From: Cranoglanis bouderius
Lineage: Eukaryota; Chordata; Actinopteri; Siluriformes; Cranoglanididae
DNA: 64,000 nucleotides
Reading direction: 5' to 3'
NCBI GenBank assembly: GCA_023630585.1
Contig: CM042551.1
Coordinates: 18,382,001-18,446,000 of the forward strand
Every line of letters begins with the position of its first letter. Within the stretch, counting starts at the first letter, position 1. Position numbers and translations under genes: made by a program. Below, one piece after another: positions 30,560 through 41,897 of the stretch. The notes beneath the pieces are model-generated. The model had not been told where the DNA came from, made no database searches, and saw nothing but the letters and a program-made list of their open reading frames with translations.

Positions 30560-31693
30560 CCTGATGCAGAATGGATAGAGTTCTAGGCATACTCAGCCCA
30601 GGGAAGAAACAAGATACACTGCCAGTCCCCACAGTGGCTTTGTGGAAACAGGCCATGCTCCTCAATTAGTTTTTTCCACATGACTGTTGGATGGCCTTCA
30701 TCCAGATAATTTCATACAGCAATAAATAAACTGTGGTCCTCACACACAATATCCTACAATACCTGACACAACAGGGCCTCCATCATCTGAAGCAAGGATC
30801 TGACAGAGGAAGAAAGCAACATATTTTAGAAGCAGTCACTACCACAATTGTGTTTTTCCATCAGGATGTGGAAAAATCTGTCACAATTTGAGACCAGGGA
30901 TGTCCAGGAACTGGGAGGAGTCCCAGAATGCCTGTGGGTAGCTGATAAGGGGTTTTGGGCTGGGGATACACAGAGCAAGATGAAACATACCTCTCAACAT
31001 CAGCATGTAATGAGGGCAGGCAGTATTTAGGATTGAGACTCCACTCTTTGAGGGCTACAACTAAGCTGGGATCAAGTTGATGGAAAAGTTATGCTGTTTG
31101 GAGAGACGTGCTAAAGTTATTGATGAACCTCTGGTAGAAATTTCCAAATCTCAGGAATCACGGGAGCTCTCAAATGATCTTGGGCCAATCCAGTACCACT
31201 TGAAACTCTGTATGTATACCCTCTGGACCCAAGACATACCATGATTACATTTCCCCCAGAGTATTGCAGCATGACCCATTACTGTAATAATTCTCTAATG
31301 GCTGCTGTCAGCTATTAAAGACTTTGCTGCTGTTGTTCCAGGATCCACTGTTGCTGCTGGACCCTTTCACACTGTTATTTTAATAGCGGTTGTTGTGGTA
31401 GATGTAGAGGTGTGCACACTACATGATCGCTTGCAGACAGGGCACACACACTACACAAAGCATGTCTGATCCCCAAATCCCACTTTCTCATGAAAACAAA
31501 AGTAAGAGCTGTCTATCATGTAACTTTGTGAATTTGTCACTATTTTCCATCAAGAAAAACATAGAAAAACAATAAAACAGGAAAAAGAAATAATAAACAA
31601 TAGAAATAAGAGAAATGTACAGGAAATACTGGTTGGGGAGATTTGGGCAACATATAGCAAAAAGAAACAGATAATTTTATATTATGTGCCAAA
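30560..31693. other. Intergenic, probably decayed repeat
   Basis: Several short open frames but no motif that I recognise. There is possible LINE or Gypsy debris near 31060-31230. Confidence 0.35.
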
Positions 31694-31695
31694 TA

Positions 31696-32641
31696 CAGTC
31701 CCCTCTGAAACTATTGGAACGGCAAGGCCAATTCATTTGTTTGTGCTACACACCAAAGACATTTGGGTTTGAGATGAAAAGATGGATAAGAGACGAGAGT
31801 TTAGGATTTCAGCTTTTATTTCCTGGTATTTACATCTAGATGTGTTAAAAAGCATAAAATATTGAGCCTTTTGTGTCAGACCATGCAATTTTTAGGTGAG
31901 CAAAAGTATAGGAACAGATAAGTCTTGAACTAAAATTTAAGTAAATAACACTTAATAATTGGTTGTATATCCCTTGCTTGCGCGTAACTGCATTACGCCT
32001 GGGACTCACTGACCACCAAATTGTTAGTTTCTTCTTTTGTGATGCTCTTCCAGTCTTTGACCGCAGTTTGTTGTTTCGGGGGGTTTCTCTCCTCTTCAGG
32101 ATGTGAGATGCTGTGCAACTGGGTTAAGGTCTGGTGATTGACTTGGCCTGTGTGAAACCTTCCACTTTTTACACCTGATGAAGTCATTTGTTGAGGTGGC
32201 AGTGTGTTTTGGGTCCTTGTCTTGCTGCATGATGAAGTTCCTCCCGATTAATTCGGATGCATTTCTCTGTAAATTGGCAGACAATTGTTCCCGTAAACAT
32301 CTGAATTAATTCTGCTGCTACCATCATGAGTTACATCATCAATAAAAATTAGTGAGCCTGTTCCAGAAGCAGACATGCAAGCAATGGTTTGCATCTTGTG
32401 GTATGGCCTCTATATTTCTGCTCTCAAAGTCTTCTTCGAACAGTGGATTGTGATTTTTTCACAGCCATTCTGTGTCTGTTACTCAGTACACCAGTGGTTT
32501 CTTTCTTTCAGGACATTGTATTGGCTATGCCCAATGTTAATGTGTAATGCCTCTGATTTATTTTCCCTCTTTTCTCAGCTTCAAAATGGCTTGCTTTTGT
32601 CCCATAGACAGCTCTCTGATCTTCGTTGTTGTACTTAAATT
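31696..32641 (-). mobile_element. Tc1-C copy 2, truncated at the Tc1-A insertion
   Basis: It begins after TA with cagtcccctctgaaactatt ggaacggcaagg and runs to the point where Tc1-A copy 3 starts. The transposase is on the - strand. It retains NFIMQQDKDPKHTATST, with the second catalytic Asp region (about 32170-32250), and SQSPDLNPV with the catalytic Glu lost. The initiator ATG has become ACG near 32624. Confidence 0.7.
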
Positions 32642-32643
32642 TA

Positions 32644-34152
32644 CAGGTGCATCTCAATAAATTAGAATGTCATGGAAAAGTTCATTTATTTCAGTAATTC
32701 AACTCAAATTGTGAAACTCATGTATTAAATAAATTCAATGCACACAGACTGAAGTAGTTTAAGTCTTTGGTTCTTTTAATTGTGATGATTTTGGCTCACA
32801 TTTAACAAAAACCCATCAATTCACTATCTCAACAAATTAGAATATGGTGACATGCCAATCAGCTAATCAACTCAAAACACCTGCAAAGGTTTCCTGAGCC
32901 TTCAAAATGGTCTCTCAGTTTGGTTCACTGGGTAAGCCACAAACATTCATTGCCAAAGAAGCTGGCTGTTCACAGAGTGCTGTATCCAAGCATGTTAACA
33001 GAAAGTTGAGTGAAAGGAAAAAGTGTGGAAGAAAAAGATGCACAACCAACCGAGAGAACCGCAGCCTTATGAGGATCGTCAAGCAAAATCGATTCAAGAA
33101 TTTGAGTGAGCTTCACAAGGAATGGACTGAGGCTGGGGTCAAGGCATCAAGAGCCACCACACACAGACGTGTCAAGGAATTTGGCTACAGTTGTCGTATT
33201 CCTCTTGTTAAGCCACTCCTGAACCACAGACAACGTCAGAAGCGTCTTACCTGGGCTAAGGAGAAGAAGAACTGGACTGTTGCCCAGTGGTCCAAAGTCC
33301 TCTTTTCAGATGAGAGCAAGTGTTGTATTTCATTTGGAAACCAAGGTCCTAGAGTCTGGAGGAAGGGTGGAGAAGCTCATAGCCCAAGTTGCTTGAAGTC
33401 CAGTGTTAAGTTTCCACAGTCTGTGATGATTTGGGGTGCAATGTCATCTGCTGGTGTTGGTCCATTGTGTTTTTTGAAAACCAAAGTCACTGCACCCGTT
33501 TACCAAGAAATTTTGGAGCACTTCATGCTTCCTTCTGCTGACCAGCTTTTTGAAGATGCTGATTTCATTTTCCAGCAGGATTTGGCACCTGCCCACACTG
33601 CCAAAAGCACCAAAAGTTGGTTAAATGACCATGGTGTTGGTGTGCTTGACTGGCCAGCAAACTCACCACACCTGAACCCCATAGAGAATCTATGGGGTAT
33701 TGTCAAGAGGAAAATAAGAAACAAGAGACCAAAAAATGCAGATGAGCTGAAGGCCACTGTCAAAGAAACTTGGGCTTCCATACCACCTCAGCAGTGCCAC
33801 AAACTGATCACCTCCATGCCACGCCAAATTGAGGCAGTAATTAAAGCAAAAGGAGCCCCTACCAAGTATTGAGTACATGTACAGTAAATGAACATACTTT
33901 CCAGAAGGCCAACAATTCACTAAAAATGTTTTTTTAATTGGTCTTATGAAGTATTCTAATTTGTTGAGATAGTGAATTGGTGGGTTTTTGTTAAATGTGA
34001 GCCAAAATCATCACAATTAAAAGAACCAAAGACTTAAACTACTTCAGTCTGTGTGCACTGAATTTATTTAATACATGAGTTTCACAATTTGAGTTGAATT
34101 ACTGAAATAAATGAACTTTTCCATGACATTCTAATTTATTGAGATGCACCTG
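32644..34152 (+). mobile_element. Tc1-A copy 3, full length 1,509 bp
   Basis: It is flanked by TA (32642-32643, 34153-34154), with perfect outer termini and intact inner and outer direct repeats. The left neighbour is the Tc1-C copy and the right neighbour is a Ty3/Gypsy relic. Confidence 0.93.
32907..33872 (+). CDS. Tc1-A transposase, copy 3
   Basis: 321 open codons. It has the same layout as copy 1: helix-turn-helix near residues 7-32, D135 in LFSDESK, D225 in FQQDLAPAHTAK, and E260 in LNPIENLW. The DLAPAHTAK form is the usual Tc1 motif, so this copy may be nearest the family consensus at that site. F139 is Cys here (SDESKCC). About 12 residues differ from copy 1. Confidence 0.93.
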   Translation: MVSQFGSLGKPQTFIAKEAGCSQSAVSKHVNRKLSERKKCGRKRCTTNRENRSLMRIVKQNRFKNLSELHKEWTEAGVKASRATTHRRVKEFGYSCRIPLVKPLLNHRQRQKRLTWAKEKKNWTVAQWSKVLFSDESKCCISFGNQGPRVWRKGGEAHSPSCLKSSVKFPQSVMIWGAMSSAGVGPLCFLKTKVTAPVYQEILEHFMLPSADQLFEDADFIFQQDLAPAHTAKSTKSWLNDHGVGVLDWPANSPHLNPIENLWGIVKRKIRNKRPKNADELKATVKETWASIPPQQCHKLITSMPRQIEAVIKAKGAPTKY

Positions 34153-34279
34153 TAGTAGTCTGGGAAATCGGGGCTAAAATCTTGTAGTGTACACTAGGTT
34201 AAAGCTGCAACAATATCCCCCAATCTGGCCACTGTTACAGACAATCTGCACCTCTTTCTCTGCCTCTGTTGAATATCTT

Positions 34280-35660
34280 TAAGGCACAGATATTACACCA
34301 CCAAGATGTTACACTCTGAAAGGTACTCTGATGAATGTGCAGGAATATCCATGAGGGAAATTGATTTCAGTCCAGGTATGTTTGAATAGGTTTTTTTTTT
34401 CTCCATACATATCATAGAGACAAAGATATCAAAGAGTACTAAGGGCTTGCTCTGACTTTTTTTTTTCCAGATCACTATGGAGTTTTTCGGGAAACACATA
34501 ATGAACCAAGAAATATTCTGAGAGACATCTCGCTACAGAACTTTCCTTTTGGTCTTTTGTTGGGATTGATATGCCATACGCAATACATGATAAAGTGATC
34601 AGATATGTAGAGAACATCTTTTATGTTCCAAGTGTCTGGTTCTGTAGATGGGAATTCCATTTCAAGATGTTCCCACTCCTTCAAAATCACTTGAGGACAT
34701 ACTCACATGGTGAAATTTTCATATTTTCTGTTATGTGAACTGAAAAAAATTAGTAATAACTTGGATCATAAGCATCATCCACATCAGTTTCTCTCTCATC
34801 TCCTGAGGTAAAAATCCCTCACAGCAAACACAAGCCACATCATTGCTCTTCACTTGACTGATTGCTTTTTGGTCCTACATTGGTGGTTAAATTATTGTTC
34901 TATTGGCTAAATTTATCATATTTTGATTAGTATTCAAACATTACAACTTTATAGTTTGATAGTGATATGTGCATCGCAGATAATTCGACAGCTGATATTT
35001 ATACCATTTACCATTAGACAAATACTGGACAGAGACCTGAGAAAGCATGCGATTTTGGGTGACAGTTTGAGCCCACACTCCTTTAGATGGTCCAGAACAT
35101 GCAGTGTCCAATGTTTCACCAGTTTGTTGAAGACAAGGACCTCTCAGGAATACCATTAAATTCAAACAAGCTACAGGGGCACACATGATCATGAGCTTGT
35201 CAGTATCAAGCTGAGGAGGATTCTTCCAAATTTGACAATCCGTGGGTGTTTGGGGGTGCCTTTTTGCCCTGTCATGTTGAAGGATGATGAATGAGATGTG
35301 ACCTTTGTTTAAAAGAAGTCTCATCCTTGAGTCTTATGTGATTCCAGATCTTATAATAGTTTGGGCAAAATCGAGGTCATAGTCAGAGAAGACCAGAAAA
35401 CAACTAACTGAGAGTTTCTGATCTCCACCACTAATGTTGTGAGCACCTGTTTATGCCCATAACTTGGTGCACTCAGGCACGGTTTGAGGCACTGTTCATA
35501 CAAAGGATGAAAAGCATTCGTGCCAATTATCAGTGGTGCACCACTGTTCAGAGGAAGATCTAGAATAAGGCCAAAGTAAAAAAAAAAATCAGGTTAAGAT
35601 TCAAAGCGTTCTTTGGAAAACTTTATACTGATCTCAACATATCCTAAAGATGAAACAATC
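34280..35660 (-). pseudogene. Ty3/Gypsy retrotransposon pol relic
   Basis: On the - strand, in order: a protease-like stretch (about 35470-35640, SGAPLIIGTNAFHPLYEQCL), a reverse-transcriptase palm fragment (about 35040-35120, HVLDHLKECGLKLSPK) and an integrase core fragment (about 34450-34680, TKDQKESSVARCLSEYFLVH then EKLHSD). The order protease, RT, integrase is that of Ty3/Gypsy. Frame breaks and large deletions show it is long dead. No LTRs were seen. Confidence 0.6.
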
Positions 35661-35943
35661 CTGTCTGTTTGCTCCATTCACAAGGATGTCAAAAACGCTG
35701 TACAGAGCCCCACACATAAAAAGTACAGAACTTTAATACAAGTGTAGTACAGGCGATTGAATACAGACCAGTAAGTACAATACTATCAGAAGAATATTTG
35801 ATAAATTTATATTATAAAGAACATTATACCCGCAGAAAACGTGCAACAGCTGAATGTTTTGTGAAAGGTTTTGTGATGTTGTGTTTTTGCTCATCCACAA
35901 ACTCTGACTCTGATTTAATGCTCAAAACTGCCAGCCATCAAAA

Positions 35944-36260
35944 TCACTCAGCCCACTCTGACATTGTTGTTCTAAGATGATTCTTTATCAACTTCAGCCA
36001 GGAGAAGCTTTTCTCACATGTAGCAATGCTTAAGGGAGTTGCTACTGCAATCTTACACAACCTAAAGAACTCCTGGAAAACATCCTTATATGGCTCAGTG
36101 AACACAACAAGCTCTAATATGCTGGTGGATTTCTGTGTGATATTTATTTTGGATAGGAAAGTATCAAGGTCATTCACGAACAATGTGTTCTTTATGGACC
36201 TAGATCCATAAATCCTAGTAAATGCAAATAGAGTATTTACTTTTCCCAGCATGTTACAGC
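35944..36260 (-). pseudogene. hAT transposase C-terminal dimerisation relic
   Basis: The open frame includes EPYKDVFQEFFRLCKIAVAT and ATCEKSFSWLKLIKNHLRTT, matching the hAT C-terminal dimerisation motif (C-E-R/K-S-F-S..LK.IK..LR.TM). It ends early in a stop. No N-terminal or catalytic part was found. Confidence 0.7.
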
Positions 36261-36407
36261 ACTTGTATTCCCCTCACCATTTCACGAGTCTGTTCAGAAA
36301 ATCCATTCCTGAGCTTGTTAGCATTATATCAATGTCCCTGTGTGTCCCTGTGTGTCAATGCTCAAAGGCCCCAACCTCATACTCTTACTGGAGACACCCC
36401 CAACAGG

Positions 36408-36409
36408 TG

Positions 36410-36458
<49 letters not shown>
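36408..36458. repeat. (CA)n microsatellite
   Basis: A GCGC lead-in followed by about 24 CA units. Confidence 0.95.
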
Positions 36459-36460
<2 letters not shown>

Positions 36461-36626
36461 ATGTTGTGAACATCCACTACAACATGTATGTCATGATAAA
36501 TCAGGTATTAAAATAAAATAAAGGACTAAAATGAAAAATAATCTCCTTACTTAAATAGGTCAAGAGAACATCACAGGAAATCAACTATATCCTCTGACCA
36601 CAGCATTACAGTTACAACAGATCATC

Positions 36627-36905
36627 CATCCATCCATTTTCTGTACTGCTTATCCTACACAGGGTTGCAGAGAGCCTATCCCAGGGGACTCTGGGTGCCC
36701 GGGTGCGGGGACATCCCATCAGTGCCCTGCGATGCCAATCAGCCTACAGTGCATGTCTTTGGACTGGGGGAGGAAACTGGAGTACCCGGAAGAAACTCCC
36801 AAAGCACAGGGAGAACATGCAAACTCCACACAAACAGGACGGAGGTGGGAGTCGAACCCCCAACTCCGGCAGTGCGAGACAAACGTGCCAACTACTAAGC
36901 CAAAT
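36627..36905 (+). repeat. Common fish dispersed repeat (possibly RTE-type LINE 3' end)
   Basis: It starts catccatccatccattttct, then tactgcttatcctacacagg, and contains tgtctttggactgggggagg and gggagaacatgcaaactcca. I recognise this consensus from many teleost genomes. The class assignment is uncertain. Confidence 0.6.
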
Positions 36906-37244
36906 TTTGTAAACCAATGGCCCTGTATGGCAAAAGACAATACGGGAATGTCCCCTATTGAACGATAGAATGCTGCGTCCCTTGTTGAGTCAATAAGTCT
37001 TCACAGATGTTAGAATAACAACCAAACCAAAAGAATAAAAATCAAAGCAGTTTCACAAGAAATAGCAGAGAATCACAGAGTCAGTGTTATTGGGCAGAGA
37101 ATGACTGGTACATGCTGTGTGAGATTGCAAGTCAATGTCAATGTTGCCCTGGTTACGGAGACTCAGTCGAACAGTTTTTAAAAAAAAAAAAAAAAAAGTC
37201 TTCCAATGCAAGTTTGCCTGTGGTTGTGGAGGCAAACATGCAAG

Positions 37245-37405
37245 GCTTGACCTTACTGTGACCTTGACTCTGTTTGGATCAATTCCAAAATCTAATCAGT
37301 TCATCTGATGGTTACAGTGATAATTCCACATAAATCCTACAAACATTCAACCACTTGTTCTTGCCAACGAGAATCTCAGATCGACGCACGGAGAACCTGA
37401 AAACA
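37245..37405 (-). repeat. Interspersed repeat, partner of 1374-1525
   Basis: The reverse complement reads cattatgttttcaggttctc then aggatttatgtggaattatc then ggtcacagtaaggt, collinear with 1374-1525. Confidence 0.6.
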
Positions 37406-38814
37406 TAATGGATCCACCACTTAGAGACAGTGGCATGAAAATTTCCAACATACTAAGAATTCTAGGCCTATTGACCACGGCTGTGGCAGTGGTGCCCTTG
37501 GGGCTGCAAGAACGAAGGAATTTTCAAGCTCCGTTCCTGCAGTTACTTTCTGCTCTTTAAGGCTCCATTGCCACAGACTCTCAACCTGCTCCTTCAAGCT
37601 CCATTGCTCTAACCTCTATCCCTGATCCTTCATGCTCCCTTTCTGTTGTTTTATTTCTTCCTTTGTAAAAAAAAAAAAAATGGTAGAAATATATGTATGG
37701 TTTTATTGTGGCGCTACTGTAAGTAAGGCAATGTTTAGGTCGGGCTACTGGAGCAAAACAATGATGACAGACAAAAAACCCAAGCGAATAGTGCACCTCC
37801 TGTTTGGATCATGCTATTGGACTTGGCTCGAGCCTGCATTAAATGAATACTGTGCCTCCTATTTATATCATGTTAAAGAACTTTGCTTGAGACCTCATAA
37901 AGTGAGTAGTGCACCACCTACTCGAATCAGCAAGCCCATTTGTAAATGCTTATATTTGTCCAGTCTGAATGTATTCATATTTGTTTATGTCCCTAATCGG
38001 TCGAAATGGCACCACTGTCAGCATGGTCTGTGAATTCTGGCTACATCACTCCAGTTCAGTAAGGACTCCAAGTAAGGAGTTAACATGATCTTTATTTGTC
38101 CCATGAGCTTCATGCTTGAGCACAGACTGAAGGCAAAGTAAAAACCTCCTGCTCCACTTGAGCGACTATTCTGTTGCTTTCCATGGGATCTAGTCTGAAA
38201 TAGATGCCCTTTCTGACATGCTTTCTTAAAAGAAAACACAGAAAGTGCACCTCCTATTCATATCTGTGTTTGTATTTGTTCACAACACATTGTCTGTTCA
38301 ATCTGAACAATGCATTCATATTCAATTACATCCCTAATATCAAGCCTATTATTGTTATATTTTTGAAAAATGATCATTTTTCAATGATTTTTCAATCATT
38401 TATCATTTATTTAATGAGACATTTGATGGTTAGACAGGATTTGTTTATAGTCTAGCAAGCTGCAAAAAGTCATAACTAATGCAACATTAGGCTCCATCTT
38501 ATGAAGTATGCTAGTGTTACAAATTCAATATCATTACAGTAGCTAATAATGAACCAAAGAAATCCAGTGTTATTCCCCCAAATAATGAAAAGGTTTGACT
38601 AATGTTTGCTCACCTGTTACTTTTACTGTATTAAAAAATCTATAAATCTATTAAAATATCTATAAATATATAAATCTATAAAAAAAATCTATTTCCTAGT
38701 AATACACAGTTTCAGTGAGCTGTCTTTTCAAATCAAGTGACATGCTTTACATTGCACCCTCTACATTGTACTGCATCCCCCTTTCCTGAACATGCACTAT
38801 TAAAGTTTACTAAA
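37406..38814. other. Intergenic, mostly unassigned
   Basis: A segment near 38285-38335 (tctgttcaatctgaacaatg, then attcatattcaattacatcc) also occurs near 17510-17560, so at least part is old repeat. No gene was seen. Confidence 0.4.
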
Positions 38815-38816
38815 TA

Positions 38817-39266
38817 CTAACCCCATTTCCATAAAAGTTGGGATTTTTTCTAAAATGCAGTAAAAACAAAAATCTGTGATTTGTCAAGTCTCTGAAGAGG
38901 AGAATGAGACAATGGTGACCAAGGACTGTTGAGCAGTTGGAGTCTTGTATCAAGCAAGAATGGACAAAAATTCCACTTGCAAAACTGTAACAGTTAGTAT
39001 CCTCAATTCCCAAATAATTACAATGTGTAATTAAAAGGGTGATGTAACACATTGGTAAACATGCCTCTGTCCCAACTTTTTTTGAGTGTGTTGAAGGCAT
39101 CAAATTCTAAATTTGTTTATATTTACAAAATACAATGAAGTTGGTCAGTGAAAACATTGAATATGTTTTCTTTGTACTTTTGTCAGTTAATTAAAGTTTC
39201 AAATCACAGATTTTTGTTTTTATTGGACTTTAGAAAAAATCCCAACTTTTATGGAAATGGGGTTAG
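38817..39266. mobile_element. MITE with 65-bp near-perfect inverted ends
   Basis: The termini ctaaccccatttccataaaa gttggg... are inverted at both ends, matching at about 62 of 65 positions, and are flanked by TA. It is 450 bp long with no open transposase frame. The interior tgagtgtgttg and caagcaagaatgg stretch suggests descent from a longer autonomous element. Confidence 0.85.
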
Positions 39267-39349
39267 TAAATCAAAGAAAAAGAAGACAACTTTTATGTCA
39301 CATATAATTTACAGTACATTAAAATTCTTGCATATCCCAGCTTGTTAGG

Positions 39350-39507
39350 AAGTTGGGGTCAGAGCACAGGGTCAGCCATGACATGGCACCCCTGGAACAG
39401 AAAGGGTTAATGGCCTTTCTCAAGGGCCCAACAGTGGCAGCTTGGCAGCTTGACCCCTAAACTAATGATGAGTAACCCAGACCTTTAACCACTGAGCCAC
39501 CACTGCC
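39350..39507 (-). mobile_element. tRNA-derived SINE, reverse, partial
   Basis: The - strand reads ggcagtggtggctcagtggt taaaggtctgggttactcat, then the body gttgggcccttgagaaaggc. It is the same family as 28102. The tail has been replaced. Confidence 0.65.
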
Positions 39508-39662
39508 GTCAGAGAAGATAATTGCTGTTTTAACCATCAGTATCAGAATGCCTTTTAAACAGTTTTCCTTTCTAAGTAATGAATGTGATATTGTACACAG
39601 GTACATTTAATAATCTAGTCTTTGTAAAACATGGTCAAATTAGACAGCAAACATTGTAGGTA

Positions 39663-39795
39663 CAGTTGCAATCAAAATTATTCAACCCCCACTGCAAATC
39701 AGGTTTATTGTCAAAATTTACAGACTTTCAGCTGTTTGCAATGAACAAATCAAACAAAAGCAATTTCAATTGAGCTATTTCAATTGAAATTATTC
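39663..39795 (+). mobile_element. Tc1/mariner-like left end (solo)
   Basis: After TA it starts cagttgcaatcaaaattatt caaccccc, then an AT-rich terminal region. There is no transposase or right end. Confidence 0.45.
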
Positions 39796-40930
39796 TGTAA
39801 ATATTCTCGATCATTAAATACAAAGATCAATACAAACACATTACTCACCATTTCGTATGTTGGTGCTTAAGTCTACACACTAAGCAGGTAAACCTTAATA
39901 AGTTGGTGTGTGCAAAAGTGTAATACCGATATATTTTATGAAGATGAAACAAAAGTATGTTTGAGTATTTTACTTTTTTCTTCTTCTGTATAGCAGCTGC
40001 AGGTGTAGATGGCAGTGGCAGTGTGCCACTCTGGCATTCCCATGACTAGACACATGATGCCAGCTACTGAATCTTTTTGAATGACATGCAATGTTTAATT
40101 GTGAGCAAGAAATAATTCATATAAAATTACAGCAAGCAACTTGAAGGGCATAGAAAGTTTATCAAGAAATTACTGATGCATTTAGGCATTTATACAGTAT
40201 GGATATACAGTATGTATGCATACGTGCTCCTGGTGATGCAAGTGTGACCTTGGTGCTCATCACTGGGAGAGGCTGTAAGAAGTGTCAGCTACTTATTTGA
40301 AGTCCCAAGATTAAATGAATAACATCTTGAGTAGGATTTGGAGGAAGCTTAAGTTTCAATTGGAAAACATTTCAATGTGAAGCTTCAAATGAGCCTACAG
40401 TACTACTGTAACAATGACCCAGGACTAAGATCAGACACTTTAGTGGGACGTTTATTAAAGAAGATGAATTAACATAAAACCCAAACAGAATCACAAGTTG
40501 GTTATGATGACAAATTTTTATTTTATTATTATTATTTTTTAATTAATTAATTTTATTTTATTTTTTTTGCTTTAAGTGACAACAAAAATAACCGCTGGAA
40601 GAATTTCTTCAGAAGTGGACAGAAGAGGGACATAAACAACTCTCTCTCATGCACACCTTTATATTTCATGCAGTGATAACAGAGGGACAATATTCTATTA
40701 AAGCAAAAATTAAAAATGACTTTTTCCAATGTAGTCTTACACAATGAAGTGTTAATTTTAGAAGTGACGTTATTTAGTCAGAAATTTCTTCAGACTACCA
40801 AAGTATATTTACCCTGCTATCTTTCAGCTGTCTGTCAGCATTTCCTAACAATCTGCCTCACTGTTTTTTCCCACTGCCCAAATCTTGGGTTGTGGCAATT
40901 CCAGCATTACCTTCTGTTCCTCCCTAGGCA
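39796..40930. other. Intergenic, nothing identified
   Basis: AT-rich. No recognised feature. Confidence 0.45.
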
Positions 40931-41155
40931 CAGTCCCCTCTGAAGGAATTGCTATACATTGAAGACACTTGGGATCAAAAAATGAATATGAGACCACAGA
41001 TCAGGATCAGGTCACAGACCACAGAATTTTAGGTGAGCAAAAGTATAGGAACACTTAGTATGTCGAAAAAGTAAATGACATTTAATATTTGGTTGCAAAT
41101 CTCTTGCTTGCAATAACTGCATGAAGCCTTTCCTGATCGACTGAGGATGTCACTC
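40931..41155 (+). mobile_element. Tc1-C copy 3, left end
   Basis: It starts cagtcccctctgaagg, then gctatacattgaagacactt, and gagcaaaagtataggaacac as in 31696. It stops where a Tc1-D segment begins. Confidence 0.6.
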
Positions 41156-41895
41156 CACCTCCATACTTGGCTGAGGACATTGCTCTGCAGTTTGCTAAAG
41201 ATCACATGGACAAGTCAGAAGGTTATTGGAAAAATGACATTAGGGTAAAATAGAGGCCAAAATAGATCTTTTTGGTTTAATTGAGAAGCGTTATGTTTGG
41301 GGAAAGAAAAACACTACAATCCAGCATAAGAACCTTGTCCCGTCTGTGAAACATGGTGGTGGTAGTATCATGGTTTGGGCCTGTTTTGCTGCATCTGGGC
41401 CAGGACGACTTGCCATCATTGAAACAATGAATTCTGAATTATATAAGTGAATTCTAAAGGAAAATGTCAGGACATCTGTCACTGATCTGAATCTCAGGAG
41501 AAAGTGGGCATGCAGCAAGACAACGACTTTAAGCACACAAGTCATTCTACCAAAGAGTGGTTAAAGAAGAATAAAGTTAATGTTTTGGAATGGCCAAGTC
41601 AAAGTCCTCCAAGCCGATGCGCAGGACTGATCAACAGTTACCGGAAATGTTTAGTTGCAGTTATTGTTGCACAAGGGGGTCACACCAGATACTGAAAGCA
41701 AAGGTTCACATATTTTTGCTACTAACAGATGTAATATTGGATCATTTTCCTCAATAAATAAATGACCAAGTATAATATTTTTGTCTCATTTGTTTAATTG
41801 GGTTCTCTTTATGTACTTTAAGGACTTCTGATGATGGTTTAGGTCATATTTATGCAGAAATATAAACAATTCTAACAAACTTTCAAGCACGACTG
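41156..41895 (+). mobile_element. Tc1-D copy 1, 3' half with transposase relic
   Basis: The frame pieces read VMVWACFAASGPGRL-like, then MGMQQDNDFKHTSHSTKEWL (second Asp kept) and NVLEWPSQSPP with the LNPIENLW block deleted, ending GGHTRY. The right terminal repeat ...aactttcaagcacgactg is at 41895, followed by TA. There are several frame breaks and an in-frame stop. Confidence 0.7.
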
Positions 41896-41897
41896 TA

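Noticed and set aside
37632..38033. 133-codon open frame
   Set aside because: No recognisable domain, no splice signals that extend it, and partial similarity of the neighbourhood to other repeats.
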